From the NCBI RefSeq assembly GCF_013362995.1, contig NZ_JABWDV010000429.1, positions 359-38,203 of the forward strand: a stretch of DNA of 37,845 nt, given 5' to 3'. Positions 24,166 through 31,929 of this stretch are shown piece after piece. Below the pieces are notes generated by a model. That model searched no databases. It saw nothing but the letters and a program-made list of their open reading frames with translations, and was not told the DNA's origin. This DNA is from Streptomyces sp. TRM64462. GTDB taxonomy: Bacteria; Actinomycetota; Actinomycetes; Streptomycetales; Streptomycetaceae. The position numbers and the translations under genes are program-made. The first letter of the stretch is position 1. Every line of letters starts with the position of its first letter.

Positions 24166-25050
24166 TCAGCGGTCGACCGGTGACCGACGGCCGGTGAGCT
24201 GTTGGGCGATGTGCCGGGCCAGGCGTGCGCCTGCCCGTTCGCGGCTGCCCTCGGGCCAGGTGAGGAAGCCGCGGTCGCTCTTGGCGCCCAGGTGGCCCGC
24301 CGCCACCAGTTCACTCAGCAGCGGAGAAGGGCTGGGCGAGCGGTTCAGGTCGGGCAGGATGGCGTCGTGGATGGCCAGGGTGAGGTCGAGCCCGACGTAG
24401 TCGGCGTTCTCCAAGGGGCCCATGGCGGCCAGACGCAGGCCGATGGTGTTGCGTACCACCGTCTCGACCGTCTCCGCGGTGCACACTCCGTCCGCGACCA
24501 GCGCCATCGCCTCGCGCCACAGGGCGTGCTGGAGACGGTTGCCGACGAATCCCGGTACGTCGCGCTCGACGCGTACCGGCATTTTGCCGAGGGACGTCAG
24601 GAGAGCGGTGGTGCGCTCCATCGTCTCCTCGCTGGTGTGCTTCCCGCGGACGACCTCGACCACGGGGATCAGACCGGGCGGGTTCCACCAGTGGGTGCCG
24701 ACCACTCGCTCGGGACGGGCGGTGCGTTCGGCGATGCTGCTCACCGGCAGCACGGAGGTGTTACTGGCGAGCAGCGCGTCGGGCGACAGGCGGTCGAGCC
24801 GGGCGAACAGATCCCGCTTGGCCTCCAGGTTCTCGGCGACGGCCTCGACGACGAGGCCGGCTCCCGTGACGGCTTCGGCCAGGTCGGTGCTGCCGTCGAC
24901 CGCCCCGGCGACGTCACGCAGGCTGTTCACCGCACGACGCAGCGTGTCGGTGTCGACGTCGTGCAGACGTACCGGATGGCCCGCGCCCGCGAACACCTCG
25001 GCTATGCCCCGGCCCATCAGCCCCGCGCCGACGACGGCGACGGTCAGCAC
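24166..25050 (-). CDS. 3-hydroxyacyl-CoA dehydrogenase-like enzyme, candidate 3-hydroxy-5-oxohexanoate dehydrogenase
   Basis: A 294-residue single-module 3-hydroxyacyl-CoA-dehydrogenase-family enzyme. The NAD loop 'VAVVGAGLMGRGIAEVFAGA' opens the protein, 'LLASNTSVLPVS' and 'VGTHWWNPPGLIPVVEVV' carry the catalytic Ser/His region, and 'VPGFVGNRLQHALWREAM' is the inter-domain segment. Relatives that act on free hydroxy acids (L-carnitine and L-gulonate dehydrogenases) have this size. Here it would oxidise 3-hydroxy-5-oxohexanoate to 3,5-dioxohexanoate, the BKACE substrate. GTG 25050 overlaps the SDR stop by seven bases, so the two are coupled. Confidence 0.87.
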   Translation of the reverse strand: MLTVAVVGAGLMGRGIAEVFAGAGHPVRLHDVDTDTLRRAVNSLRDVAGAVDGSTDLAEAVTGAGLVVEAVAENLEAKRDLFARLDRLSPDALLASNTSVLPVSSIAERTARPERVVGTHWWNPPGLIPVVEVVRGKHTSEETMERTTALLTSLGKMPVRVERDVPGFVGNRLQHALWREAMALVADGVCTAETVETVVRNTIGLRLAAMGPLENADYVGLDLTLAIHDAILPDLNRSPSPSPLLSELVAAGHLGAKSDRGFLTWPEGSRERAGARLARHIAQQLTGRRSPVDR

Positions 25051-25844
25051 GCGGTGTACCCCCCGTCGAGGTACAGCACCTGTCCGGTCACGAACGAGGA
25101 GGCGTCGCTGAGCAGGTAGACCAACGCTCCGGTGAGGTCGTCCGGCTCGGCCAGCCGGCCCAGCGGGATGCGGGCGAGCATGGCCTCGCGGGTCGCGGTG
25201 GCCTTCTCGTCCTCCTCGTACATCCAGGCGGTCAGCTCCGAGCGGAACACGGTGGGAGCCAGCACGTTCACCCGGATTCCGGCACCGCCCCACTCGGCGG
25301 CGAGACTGCGGCCGAGCAGGTCGACCGCGGCCTTGGAGGGGCAGTACGCGGAGTATCCGGCGGAGTGACCCAGCCGGCCGCGGGTGGAGGACACGAGCAC
25401 CACGCTGCCTCCGCCGCCGTGGCCGAGCATGTGCCGCCCCACCGCCTGGCACATGAGCCAGGAGCCTCGGACGTTCGCCGACTGCACGGCGTCGAAATCC
25501 TCGACCTTCATGTCGGCGATCGGCGCGACGTGGTTCATGCCGGAGGCGACGAGCAGTCCGTGCACGTCACCGTATGTCTTCACGGCGGCGGAGAGGATCG
25601 CCTCGGCGTCGTCCGGGGTGTCCGGCCTGCGGCGGACGGTCTCGACCGGTCCGGGGCCGTCCAGTTCCGCGGCCAGCGCGTCGAGCTTGTCGGCGTTGCC
25701 GCCGGCGAGGGTGAGTCGAGCGCCCAGGGCGTTCAGGGCGCGTGCCGCCGCACTGCCGAGGGCGCCGGTGGCGCCGGTGATGACGATCGAACGCCTCTCC
25801 AGCGTGAAGCGGGCGAGAGGGGAAACAGCAGGAGCGAGTGCCAC
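25044..25844 (-). CDS. short-chain dehydrogenase/reductase, candidate phloroglucinol reductase
   Basis: A 266-residue classical SDR. The cofactor motif 'TGATGALG' is at 23-30, the catalytic Ser is near 152-153 ('VLVSSTRG'), and Tyr167/Lys171 form YxxxK in 'YSAYCPSKAAVDLLGRSLA'. GTG 25844 follows AAGGGGG by five bases and begins the five-gene operon. Phloroglucinol reductases of anaerobes are NADPH-dependent SDRs, and the three partner families that follow match the remaining steps. The same fold serves many reductases, so this assignment depends on the operon. Confidence 0.87.
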   Translation of the reverse strand: MALAPAVSPLARFTLERRSIVITGATGALGSAAARALNALGARLTLAGGNADKLDALAAELDGPGPVETVRRRPDTPDDAEAILSAAVKTYGDVHGLLVASGMNHVAPIADMKVEDFDAVQSANVRGSWLMCQAVGRHMLGHGGGGSVVLVSSTRGRLGHSAGYSAYCPSKAAVDLLGRSLAAEWGGAGIRVNVLAPTVFRSELTAWMYEEDEKATATREAMLARIPLGRLAEPDDLTGALVYLLSDASSFVTGQVLYLDGGYTAC

Positions 25845-26195
25845 GAGAACCCCCTTGGTTCCGTGATGCGAATCAATCGTGCCGGATTGCGGTTCAACGT
25901 AGGGGTGGTTCAGCTCGTGGTCAATGGGCCGTGCGCCAATTGGCTGGTCACGTGTCGGACTGTTGTTGCCGGCTTTCGGCTGGGCTCCGCGCCTGCCCGG
26001 GTTCCGCGGAGAGCTTGTGACGGGGGACTTTCGACGTCTCGACGTGGCCGCGACCTTCTTGCACACTGGCCGCGACGGCCGGCCGGAGCGCACGGTCGGG
26101 AAATCAGTGAGGACGCCTTGGAAGACCAGCTCGTACATGAGCCGCAGCATGCCGACGAGGAGCCTTCGCCGGCGGCAGACGAAGGAGGCGCCCCA
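25845..26195. promoter_or_regulatory. divergent promoter region between SDR operon and IclR gene
   Basis: No gene is supported in these 351 bases. Two direct copies of GGTTCA (25891-25896 and 25906-25911, start to start 15 bases) lie near the SDR side, and a weak TTCCG-N4-GCGAA half-palindrome sits 15 bases upstream of the SDR start (25859-25872). These are candidate IclR sites only; no convincing -10/-35 pair was picked out. Confidence 0.35.
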
Positions 26196-26966
26196 ATGGC
26201 CCGCCGCCGCAGTTCCGAGTCGGGCACCGGGCCTGTGCTGAGTCGCGCCCTGCAGATTCTCGGTGCGTTCAGCGGGAACCGTCCGGAGATGACGTTGAGC
26301 GAGTTGTCGCGGCGGTCCGGGCTGCCGGTGTCGACCGTGCACCGGATGCTCGGCGAGCTCATCGCCTGGGGAGCGCTGGAGCGCGGTGACAACGGGTGCT
26401 ACCGCGTCGGCCTGCGGCTGTGGGAAGTCGCCTCACTCGCGCCGCGCGGACATGGCCTGCGCGAGCGGGCCCTGCCGTACCTGGAGGACCTCTCCCAGAT
26501 CACCCGCGAGAACGTTCAGCTCGCGGTGCGCGAGGGTACGGAGGTCGTCTTCGTCGAGCGCATCGCGGGATCCGGTGCGGTGCCCGTGCTGACGCGCGTG
26601 GGCGGGCGTTTCGCCCTCACGGCCACCGGCGTCGGGCTGGTACTGCTCGCGCACGCCCCCGCCGAGGTGCAGGAGCAGGCGCTCGCCGGCCCCCTCGAAC
26701 GCTTCACGCCATGCACGGTCACCGATCCGCGCGAGCTGCGGCGCATGCTGGCCGAGGTACGGACCCGTGGCTACGCGGTGAGCGACCGCCAGGTCACGAT
26801 GGACGCCCTGTCGGTCGCCGCCCCGGTACACGGCGCCGACGGTGCGGTGATCGCCGCGATCTCACTGGTGGTACGCCACGGCAGCACCTCCGCGCACGCG
26901 CCGGCCCGGCTCGTCTGTACCAGCGCCCGGGCGCTCTCCCGCGCCATGATCACGCCGCAGGTCTGA
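26196..26966 (+). CDS. IclR-family regulator, paralogue of the pob-lig regulator
   Basis: A 256-residue IclR-family regulator with winged helix at about 20-80 ('TLSELSRRSGLPVSTVHRML') and effector domain after it ('LAVREGTEVVFVERIAGSG', 'GVGLVLLAHAPAEV'). ATG 26196 follows GAAGGAGG at good spacing. Closely similar along its length to the regulator at 6672-7439. It is divergent from the SDR operon and lies upstream of the transporter-demethylase operon, so it could govern either. A palindrome at 27089-27106 in front of the transporter is a candidate binding site. Confidence 0.88.
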   Translation: MARRRSSESGTGPVLSRALQILGAFSGNRPEMTLSELSRRSGLPVSTVHRMLGELIAWGALERGDNGCYRVGLRLWEVASLAPRGHGLRERALPYLEDLSQITRENVQLAVREGTEVVFVERIAGSGAVPVLTRVGGRFALTATGVGLVLLAHAPAEVQEQALAGPLERFTPCTVTDPRELRRMLAEVRTRGYAVSDRQVTMDALSVAAPVHGADGAVIAAISLVVRHGSTSAHAPARLVCTSARALSRAMITPQV

Positions 26967-26967
26967 G

Positions 26968-26994
26968 CCGCGCCGTCCTGCGCCCGAGGCGCGG
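26968..26994 (+). terminator. hairpin after IclR
   Basis: Seven-base arms CCGCGCC (26968-26974) and GGCGCGG (26988-26994) directly after the stop codon. A modest terminator candidate. Confidence 0.45.
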
Positions 26995-27088
26995 TTCCCG
27001 CCCATGCCACGGCCACGTCGCGAGCCGGGCCCTGCGGACAGTCCCTGACGCCCGTCCGCCACGGCGGCGCGGCGGCATTTCGCAGATG

Positions 27089-27106
27089 TTTCCCGGCATC
27101 CGGAAA
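27089..27106. promoter_or_regulatory. palindromic candidate operator upstream of the transporter-van operon
   Basis: TTTCC-N8-GGAAA is a symmetric site in the 305-base gap between the IclR gene and the transporter. It resembles the TTCCG-N5-CGGAA site in front of pobA, though the spacing differs by one base. The rest of the gap shows no gene. Confidence 0.4.
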
Positions 27107-27271
27107 GACCCGTGGTGACCCGAGGGCGCCGACCCCACGATGGTCCGCACCGTTGACGCCCGGGCACGGTCCGCCGGGTCCGCACCCTCCCCCTACGCCC
27201 TGGCGGCGTGGGGTCCCCCAGCGGGCAGAGGGCGCCGACGGCCACCACGCAGTCGACAACGGAGTGCTGCC

Positions 27272-28669
27272 ATGGCTCTGCCACCCTCTTCCCCTCCGCC
27301 CCGGAGCCGTCCGGTGACCGGTACCTCTCTGCGCACCGCCCTCGACGAGGGGCCGATGAGCCGCTTCCAGTGGGGCGTGATCGCGGTGTGCGTCCTGCTC
27401 AACATGCTGGACGGCTTCGACGTACTGGTCATGGCCTTCACCGGAAAAGCCGTGTCGGCGGAGTGGGAACTCAGCTCCTCCGAGCTCGGGCTGCTGCTCA
27501 GCGCGGGCCTCGTCGGCATGGCTCTGGGCGCCCTGTGCGTCGCCCCGTGGGCCGACCGGATCGGCCGCAGACCGGTCATCCTCGGCTGCCTGGCGGTGGC
27601 CGCCCTCGGGATGCTGCTCTCCTCGGTCAGCCAGTCACCCGTCCACCTCGGAGCGCTGCGCGTGCTCACCGGAGTCGGCATCGGAGGCGTCCTGGCATGC
27701 AGCAACGTCATCGCCGGGGAGTACGCCTCCCGCCGCTGGCGCGGGCTCGCCGTCAGCCTCAACTCCACCGGCTACGCGGTCGGTGCCACCGTGGGCGGGC
27801 TGCTCGCGGTCGGCATGATCGGACAGTTCGGCTGGCGCTCGGTCTTCCTGACCGGCGGCCTGGCCACCGCCGCCGCCGTCCCGCTGGCCTACTTCTGTCT
27901 GCCGGAGTCCGTGGACTTCCTGACCTCCCGCAGGCCGAAGGGCGCCCTGGCGAGGATGAACGCCCTGGCCCGCCGCATGGGCCGGCCGCCGCTGGAGAGC
28001 CTGCCCGAGCCCACCGCCCAGCCGTCCGGAGTCGCGGCCGGATTCCGCGAGCTGCTCTCACCCGCGCTGCGCCGCCCGACGCTGCTGCTGTGGTCCGCCT
28101 TCTTCCTCGTCATGGCCGGCTTCTACTTCGTGACCAGCTGGACGCCGACCCTGCTGGTCGAGGCCGGCCTGTCCGGCACCCAGGGCCTCACCGGCGGGAC
28201 ACTGCTCAACCTCGGCGGCATCTTCGGCGCGGCCGCGCTCGGGGCCCTCGCCGCCCGGTTCGCGCTCCGCTCCATCCTCATCGCCTACTTGATCACCACC
28301 GCCGTGATGCTGTCGGCCTTCATCGCCTCGACGTCCTCGCTGGGGGCCGCCTTCGCCCTCGGCGCGATGATCGGCCTGTTCGCCAACGGCTGCGTGGCCG
28401 GCCTGTACGCCCTCACCCCGGCCACGTACGGCCCGGGGGTCCGGGCCACCGGACTGGGCAGCGCCCTCGCGGTCGGCCGCATCGGCGCGATCCTCGCCCC
28501 GACCGTCGCGGGCAGCATGCTCGACGCCGGCTGGACCCCGCAGAACCTCTACCTGGCCGTCGGCCTGATCTTCGTCGCCACCGCGGCCCTCCTCCTGCTG
28601 CTGCGCCCCGCCACGGCAGGGGACACGGAGCCCGTCGCCGCGGCGCCGGCCACCGGTACCGCGCACTGA
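27272..28669 (+). CDS. MFS aromatic acid:H+ symporter (AAHS family)
   Basis: A 465-residue major facilitator with about 12 membrane segments. The AAHS hallmark in helix 1 is 'MLDGFDVLVMAFTG'. The loop 2-3 motif is 'APWADRIGRRPVILG', and 'YFCLPESVDFL' closes the first half. ATG 27272 has GGAG seven bases upstream; the longer in-frame extension is low-complexity. The Rieske oxygenase gene starts 25 bases after its stop, so it probably imports vanillate or another methoxybenzoate for that enzyme. It is a different lineage from the AAHS protein at 19751. Confidence 0.88.
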   Translation: MALPPSSPPPRSRPVTGTSLRTALDEGPMSRFQWGVIAVCVLLNMLDGFDVLVMAFTGKAVSAEWELSSSELGLLLSAGLVGMALGALCVAPWADRIGRRPVILGCLAVAALGMLLSSVSQSPVHLGALRVLTGVGIGGVLACSNVIAGEYASRRWRGLAVSLNSTGYAVGATVGGLLAVGMIGQFGWRSVFLTGGLATAAAVPLAYFCLPESVDFLTSRRPKGALARMNALARRMGRPPLESLPEPTAQPSGVAAGFRELLSPALRRPTLLLWSAFFLVMAGFYFVTSWTPTLLVEAGLSGTQGLTGGTLLNLGGIFGAAALGALAARFALRSILIAYLITTAVMLSAFIASTSSLGAAFALGAMIGLFANGCVAGLYALTPATYGPGVRATGLGSALAVGRIGAILAPTVAGSMLDAGWTPQNLYLAVGLIFVATAALLLLLRPATAGDTEPVAAAPATGTAH

Positions 28670-28694
28670 ACGCCCTACTCCAAAGGAAACGATC

Positions 28695-29759
28695 ATGACT
28701 GCTTTCGTACGCGATCAGTGGTACGTCGCCGCCTACGGCCGCGAGGTCGGGCGCGAGCTGCTCGGCCGCACCGTACTGGGCGAACCGATCCTGCTGTACC
28801 GCACGGAGGGCGGCCGGGCGGTGGCCATGTCCGAGCGCTGTGTGCACCGGCGCTTCCCCCTGTCGCAGGCGCCGAGCCGGCTGGACGGCGACCGGGTGGT
28901 GTGCGGCTACCACGGTTTCACCTACGACACCGACGGCGGCTGCACCTTCGTGCCCGGACAGCGGCGCATTCCGCGCACCGCGCGCCTGAAGACGTACCCG
29001 GTGGTCGAGCAGGACTCCTTCGTGTGGGTGTGGATCGGCGACCGCGAGCCCGGGGACACCCTGCCGCCCCGCGCGCCGTGGATGGACTCGCCCGACTACA
29101 CCGTCGTGTCGGGCATGGAGCCGATCGACGGCGACTACGGTCTGCTCGTCGACAACCTCATGGACCTCTCCCACGAGACGTACCTGCACGGTGGCTACAT
29201 CGGCACTCCCGAGGTGGCCGAGACGCCCATCACCACCGAGGTCGACGACACAGCCGGCATCGTCCGCGTGAGCCGCCACATGGACGACGCGGAGTGCCCG
29301 CCGTTCTACGCGAAGTCGACGGGCATCGAGGGCCGGATCACCCGCTGGCAGGACATCGAGTACCACGCGCCCGGTCTCTACCTGCTCCACTCACGCATCG
29401 CGCCCCTCGGCGCTCCCGGGCCGAATCCGGACGGCAGCGACCCGCACGCCTTCCACGTGGAGGTCGTCTACGGCATCACCCCTTCGACGGAGAAGACGGT
29501 GTACGACTTCTGGGCCGTGGCCCGCGACTTCGCGCTCGACGATCAGGACGTCACCGAGTTCCTGCGCGGCAACAACCACACGGTGGTCATGCAGGACGTC
29601 GTCGCCCTCAACGTGCTGCAGAAGTCCCTGGACACCGAGCCGGCCGGCTACCAGGAGCTGAGCATCAACATCGACACCGGCGGACTCGCCGCCCGCCGCA
29701 TCCTCGCCCGCCTGGCACAGGAGGGGGCCGCGACACAGGCCCGGACGGAGGCGCGATGA
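28695..29759 (+). CDS. vanA: Rieske oxygenase, vanillate O-demethylase alpha subunit (VanA-like)
   Basis: A 354-residue Rieske non-haem iron oxygenase. The [2Fe-2S] site is Cys49/His51 and Cys70/His73 ('CVHRRF', 'CGYHGFTYD'). The mononuclear iron site is His160 and His165 in 'NLMDLSHETYLH', with Asp301 as the likely third ligand ('VVMQDVVALNV'). VanA removes the methyl group of vanillate as formaldehyde, giving protocatechuate, which would feed the lig pathway in this window. Related oxygenases take syringate, 3-O-methylgallate or other methoxybenzoates, so the exact substrate is open. Its stop overlaps the next small gene (ATGA). Confidence 0.87.
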   Translation: MTAFVRDQWYVAAYGREVGRELLGRTVLGEPILLYRTEGGRAVAMSERCVHRRFPLSQAPSRLDGDRVVCGYHGFTYDTDGGCTFVPGQRRIPRTARLKTYPVVEQDSFVWVWIGDREPGDTLPPRAPWMDSPDYTVVSGMEPIDGDYGLLVDNLMDLSHETYLHGGYIGTPEVAETPITTEVDDTAGIVRVSRHMDDAECPPFYAKSTGIEGRITRWQDIEYHAPGLYLLHSRIAPLGAPGPNPDGSDPHAFHVEVVYGITPSTEKTVYDFWAVARDFALDDQDVTEFLRGNNHTVVMQDVVALNVLQKSLDTEPAGYQELSINIDTGGLAARRILARLAQEGAATQARTEAR

Positions 29760-29989
29760 CCGCGCTCCACCCGCCCGCCCTCTTTGGCGAGAACGTCAAC
29801 CGCGTCCACTGGATGCTCGGCACCGACCGGCTGCTGGCCGTCTGCCACTGCGATGCGCAGCGGGAGTTCGAGGACCCGATGGAGCTGTGGGACTGGCTGC
29901 TCCGCCATCCCGAGGACCACCACCCCGGCCCTGTTCCGCGGTCCGCTCCCGCGTCCATCCGCCGGCCTCGGCCCGCGAACCCGGCCTGA
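29756..29989 (+). CDS. small conserved-looking protein between vanA and vanB
   Basis: A 77-residue protein whose ATG overlaps the vanA stop (ATGA). It has an ordered core, 'RVHWMLGTDRLLAVCHCDAQ' (16-35), then 'EFEDPMELWDWLLRHPEDHH', followed by a Pro/Arg-rich tail. The CxC pair (Cys30, Cys32) with His18 and the C-terminal histidines could bind metal. It is out of frame with both neighbours, and its codons end mostly in G or C, as expected for a real gene here. I do not know its function. It could help assemble the oxygenase, bind the oxygenase-reductase pair, or bind the substrate. Confidence 0.65.
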   Translation: MTALHPPALFGENVNRVHWMLGTDRLLAVCHCDAQREFEDPMELWDWLLRHPEDHHPGPVPRSAPASIRRPRPANPA

Positions 29990-30020
29990 AGCCGCCCCCC
30001 GGTCCGGAAAGAGAACCACC

Positions 30021-30992
30021 ATGACCATCACGTGCCCCCAACGCACTGGGGCCGAACTCCACCTGACCCTGATGCGCAAGGAGCCCCTCGCCGAGGGCGT
30101 CGTCCGGCTCAGTCTGGCCCACCCCTCCGGTGAGCGGCTGCCCGCATGGAGCCCCGGCGCCCACATCGACCTGGTGCTGGGCCCGGACCTGGTACGGCAG
30201 TACTCGCTGTGCGGCGACCCGCGCGACACCTCCCTCTTCCAAGTGGCCGTGCTGCGCGAGCCACAGGGCCGGGGCGGCTCCCTCTACGTGCACGACACAC
30301 TGGCCGAGGGCGACACGGTCAGGGTGCGCGGCCCCCGCAACCACTTCCCGCTGGTCGACTCCCCCCGCTACCTGTTCATCGCCGGCGGCATCGGCATCAC
30401 CCCGGTCCTGCCGATGATCGCCGCCGCCGAGCAGCGGGGGGCCGACTGGCGGCTGGTGTACGGCGGACGCAGCCTCGCCACCATGGCCTGTGCCGGGCAG
30501 CTCGCGAAGGACCACCCCGACCGGGTGGAACTGTGCCCGCAGGATGAGGCCGGCCTCCTCGACCTCGACGGGCTGCTCGGCAGCCCCGACCCCGGCACCC
30601 TCGTCTACTGCTGCGGTCCCGAGCCCCTGCTCAACGCGGTGGAGCGGCGATGTGCCTCCTGGCCGGAGGGCACACTGCACATCGAGCGGTTCACGCCGAA
30701 GCCGGACGAGTACGACACCACGTCCGCCCCCTTCGAGGTGGAACTCTCCCGGAGTGGCATCACGGTGACCGTGCCACCGGACAAGACCGTCCTGCAGGCG
30801 GTCGAGGAGGCCGGCGTGCAGGTTCTGTCCTCGTGCCACGAGGGCACCTGCGGCACCTGCGAGACCACGGTCCTCGACGGGGCGGTGGACCACCGCGACT
30901 CCCTCCTCACCCCCGCTGAGCAGGCACGCAACGACACGATGTTCATCTGCGTCTCGCGCGCCGCCTGCCCGCGCCTCGTCCTGGACCTCTGA
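30021..30992 (+). CDS. vanB: phthalate-dioxygenase-reductase-family electron donor (VanB-like)
   Basis: A 323-residue FMN/[2Fe-2S] reductase that passes electrons from NADH to the oxygenase. The flavin motif is 'RQYSLCGDPRD' (59-69), the nucleotide motif is 'IAGGIGITPVLPMI' (120-133), and the C-terminal plant-type ferredoxin has Cys272, Cys277, Cys280 and Cys310 ('CHEGTCGTCETTV', 'FICVSRA'). Domain order FMN-NAD-ferredoxin and length are those of VanB. It follows the small ORF by 31 bases. Cytoplasmic partner of VanA. Confidence 0.9.
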   Translation: MTITCPQRTGAELHLTLMRKEPLAEGVVRLSLAHPSGERLPAWSPGAHIDLVLGPDLVRQYSLCGDPRDTSLFQVAVLREPQGRGGSLYVHDTLAEGDTVRVRGPRNHFPLVDSPRYLFIAGGIGITPVLPMIAAAEQRGADWRLVYGGRSLATMACAGQLAKDHPDRVELCPQDEAGLLDLDGLLGSPDPGTLVYCCGPEPLLNAVERRCASWPEGTLHIERFTPKPDEYDTTSAPFEVELSRSGITVTVPPDKTVLQAVEEAGVQVLSSCHEGTCGTCETTVLDGAVDHRDSLLTPAEQARNDTMFICVSRAACPRLVLDL

Positions 30993-31048
30993 CGCGCCGG
31001 ATCGGCTGGCCGGCGTGTACGCGACCGGTTCCGGCGTCTCTCCAGGTG

Positions 31049-31672
31049 CTACAGCCCCTCGCCGTCGGCCGAGATGTGGCGCATCAGGCGGTCCAGGTGC
31101 GAGCGCATCACGGCGATCAGGTCGAAGGAACGCCCGCTCGCCAGCCACTGGACCCGCAGTCCGGCGTCGAGCGCCGCGCACTCCCGGGCGATGCTCTCCG
31201 GATCCAGGCCCGCTTTGAGTTCCCCTGACACGGTGCCGGCGTGCAGGCGGTCCGCGAGTTCCCGCACACCTTTCTCCTGCCACTGGGAGAAGAAGTCGTG
31301 TGCGGGGTGGTCGGGGGCAGTGGCCTCGGCGCCCACCACGACGGCGAGTTCGAGGATTCCCGGCATGGTGAGGATTTCGGCGGTGTCGTCCAGGTGGCAG
31401 CGAAAGGCGTCCCGTACCGAGTCGGACACGCGTACCCACTGCTCGTCGAGCCGTTCGTGCCAGTACTGCACGACGGCCAGCAGGAGTTGCTGTTTGTCGC
31501 TGAAGTGATGAAGCAGCCCGGCGTCGGTGATCCCGGCGTCCCGGGCGATGCGGGCGAGCGAGGTCTTGCGATAGCCGTCCTGGCCGAAGCGCAGCAGTGC
31601 GGCCTCGAGGATCTGGTTGCGCCTGGCCTGCCCTGTCGCGTAGCCGCCGCGCGGCCCCCGTGGTGTCCCCAT
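31049..31672 (-). CDS. TetR-family regulator of the rhamnosidase/glucosidase regulon
   Basis: A 207-residue TetR-family repressor. The N-terminal DNA-binding domain ('RNQILEAALLRFGQDGYRKT', 'LARIARDAGITDAGLLHHFS') spans about 18-63; the rest is a helical ligand domain. It is convergent with vanB and divergent from the MFS gene at 31930. A 22-base palindrome in the intergenic region (31780-31801) recurs in front of the GH78 gene (37169-37190), which identifies the likely regulon. No ribosome site is seen at ATG 31672, so the mRNA may be leaderless. The inducer may be a flavonoid or its glycoside (inference). Confidence 0.88.
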   Translation of the reverse strand: MGTPRGPRGGYATGQARRNQILEAALLRFGQDGYRKTSLARIARDAGITDAGLLHHFSDKQQLLLAVVQYWHERLDEQWVRVSDSVRDAFRCHLDDTAEILTMPGILELAVVVGAEATAPDHPAHDFFSQWQEKGVRELADRLHAGTVSGELKAGLDPESIARECAALDAGLRVQWLASGRSFDLIAVMRSHLDRLMRHISADGEGL

Positions 31673-31779
31673 GCGGACAACCGTACCCAGTGTCGTCGCT
31701 GGTCATCACGGGAGTGCTGCTACCGCGGGGAGAGGGCGCCCCGCCGGGCCCGCGCGATGTGACGTGCGCCACTCGGTCA

Positions 31780-31801
31780 ATACCTAGCGTGCACTAAGCA
31801 T
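31780..31801. promoter_or_regulatory. TetR operator copy 1
   Basis: ATACCTAG-CGTGCA-CTAAGCAT: 8-base arms around a 6-base spacer, symmetric except at two positions. It lies between the TetR start (108 bases away) and the MFS start (129 bases away) and is nearly identical to the site at 37169-37190 on the opposite strand. Confidence 0.75.
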
Positions 31802-31929
31802 TGGCTTCATCATCGTCCGAAAGCGAGGGAACGTTTCGCGCCTGTGGCCGAGAGATGAGCTCCGGGTGACGGCATGCCCTTCCTCGCACGACCCCGGCCT
31901 CCCCTCTGTTCGCGAAAGGAGGCGGCTCC

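Noticed and set aside
22108..25050. Carnitine degradation (L-carnitine dehydrogenase plus BKACE)
   Set aside because: The dehydrogenase and BKACE would fit, but there is no betaine or carnitine transporter or thioesterase nearby. The SDR, cyclase and aromatic transporter point elsewhere. Kept only as an alternative.
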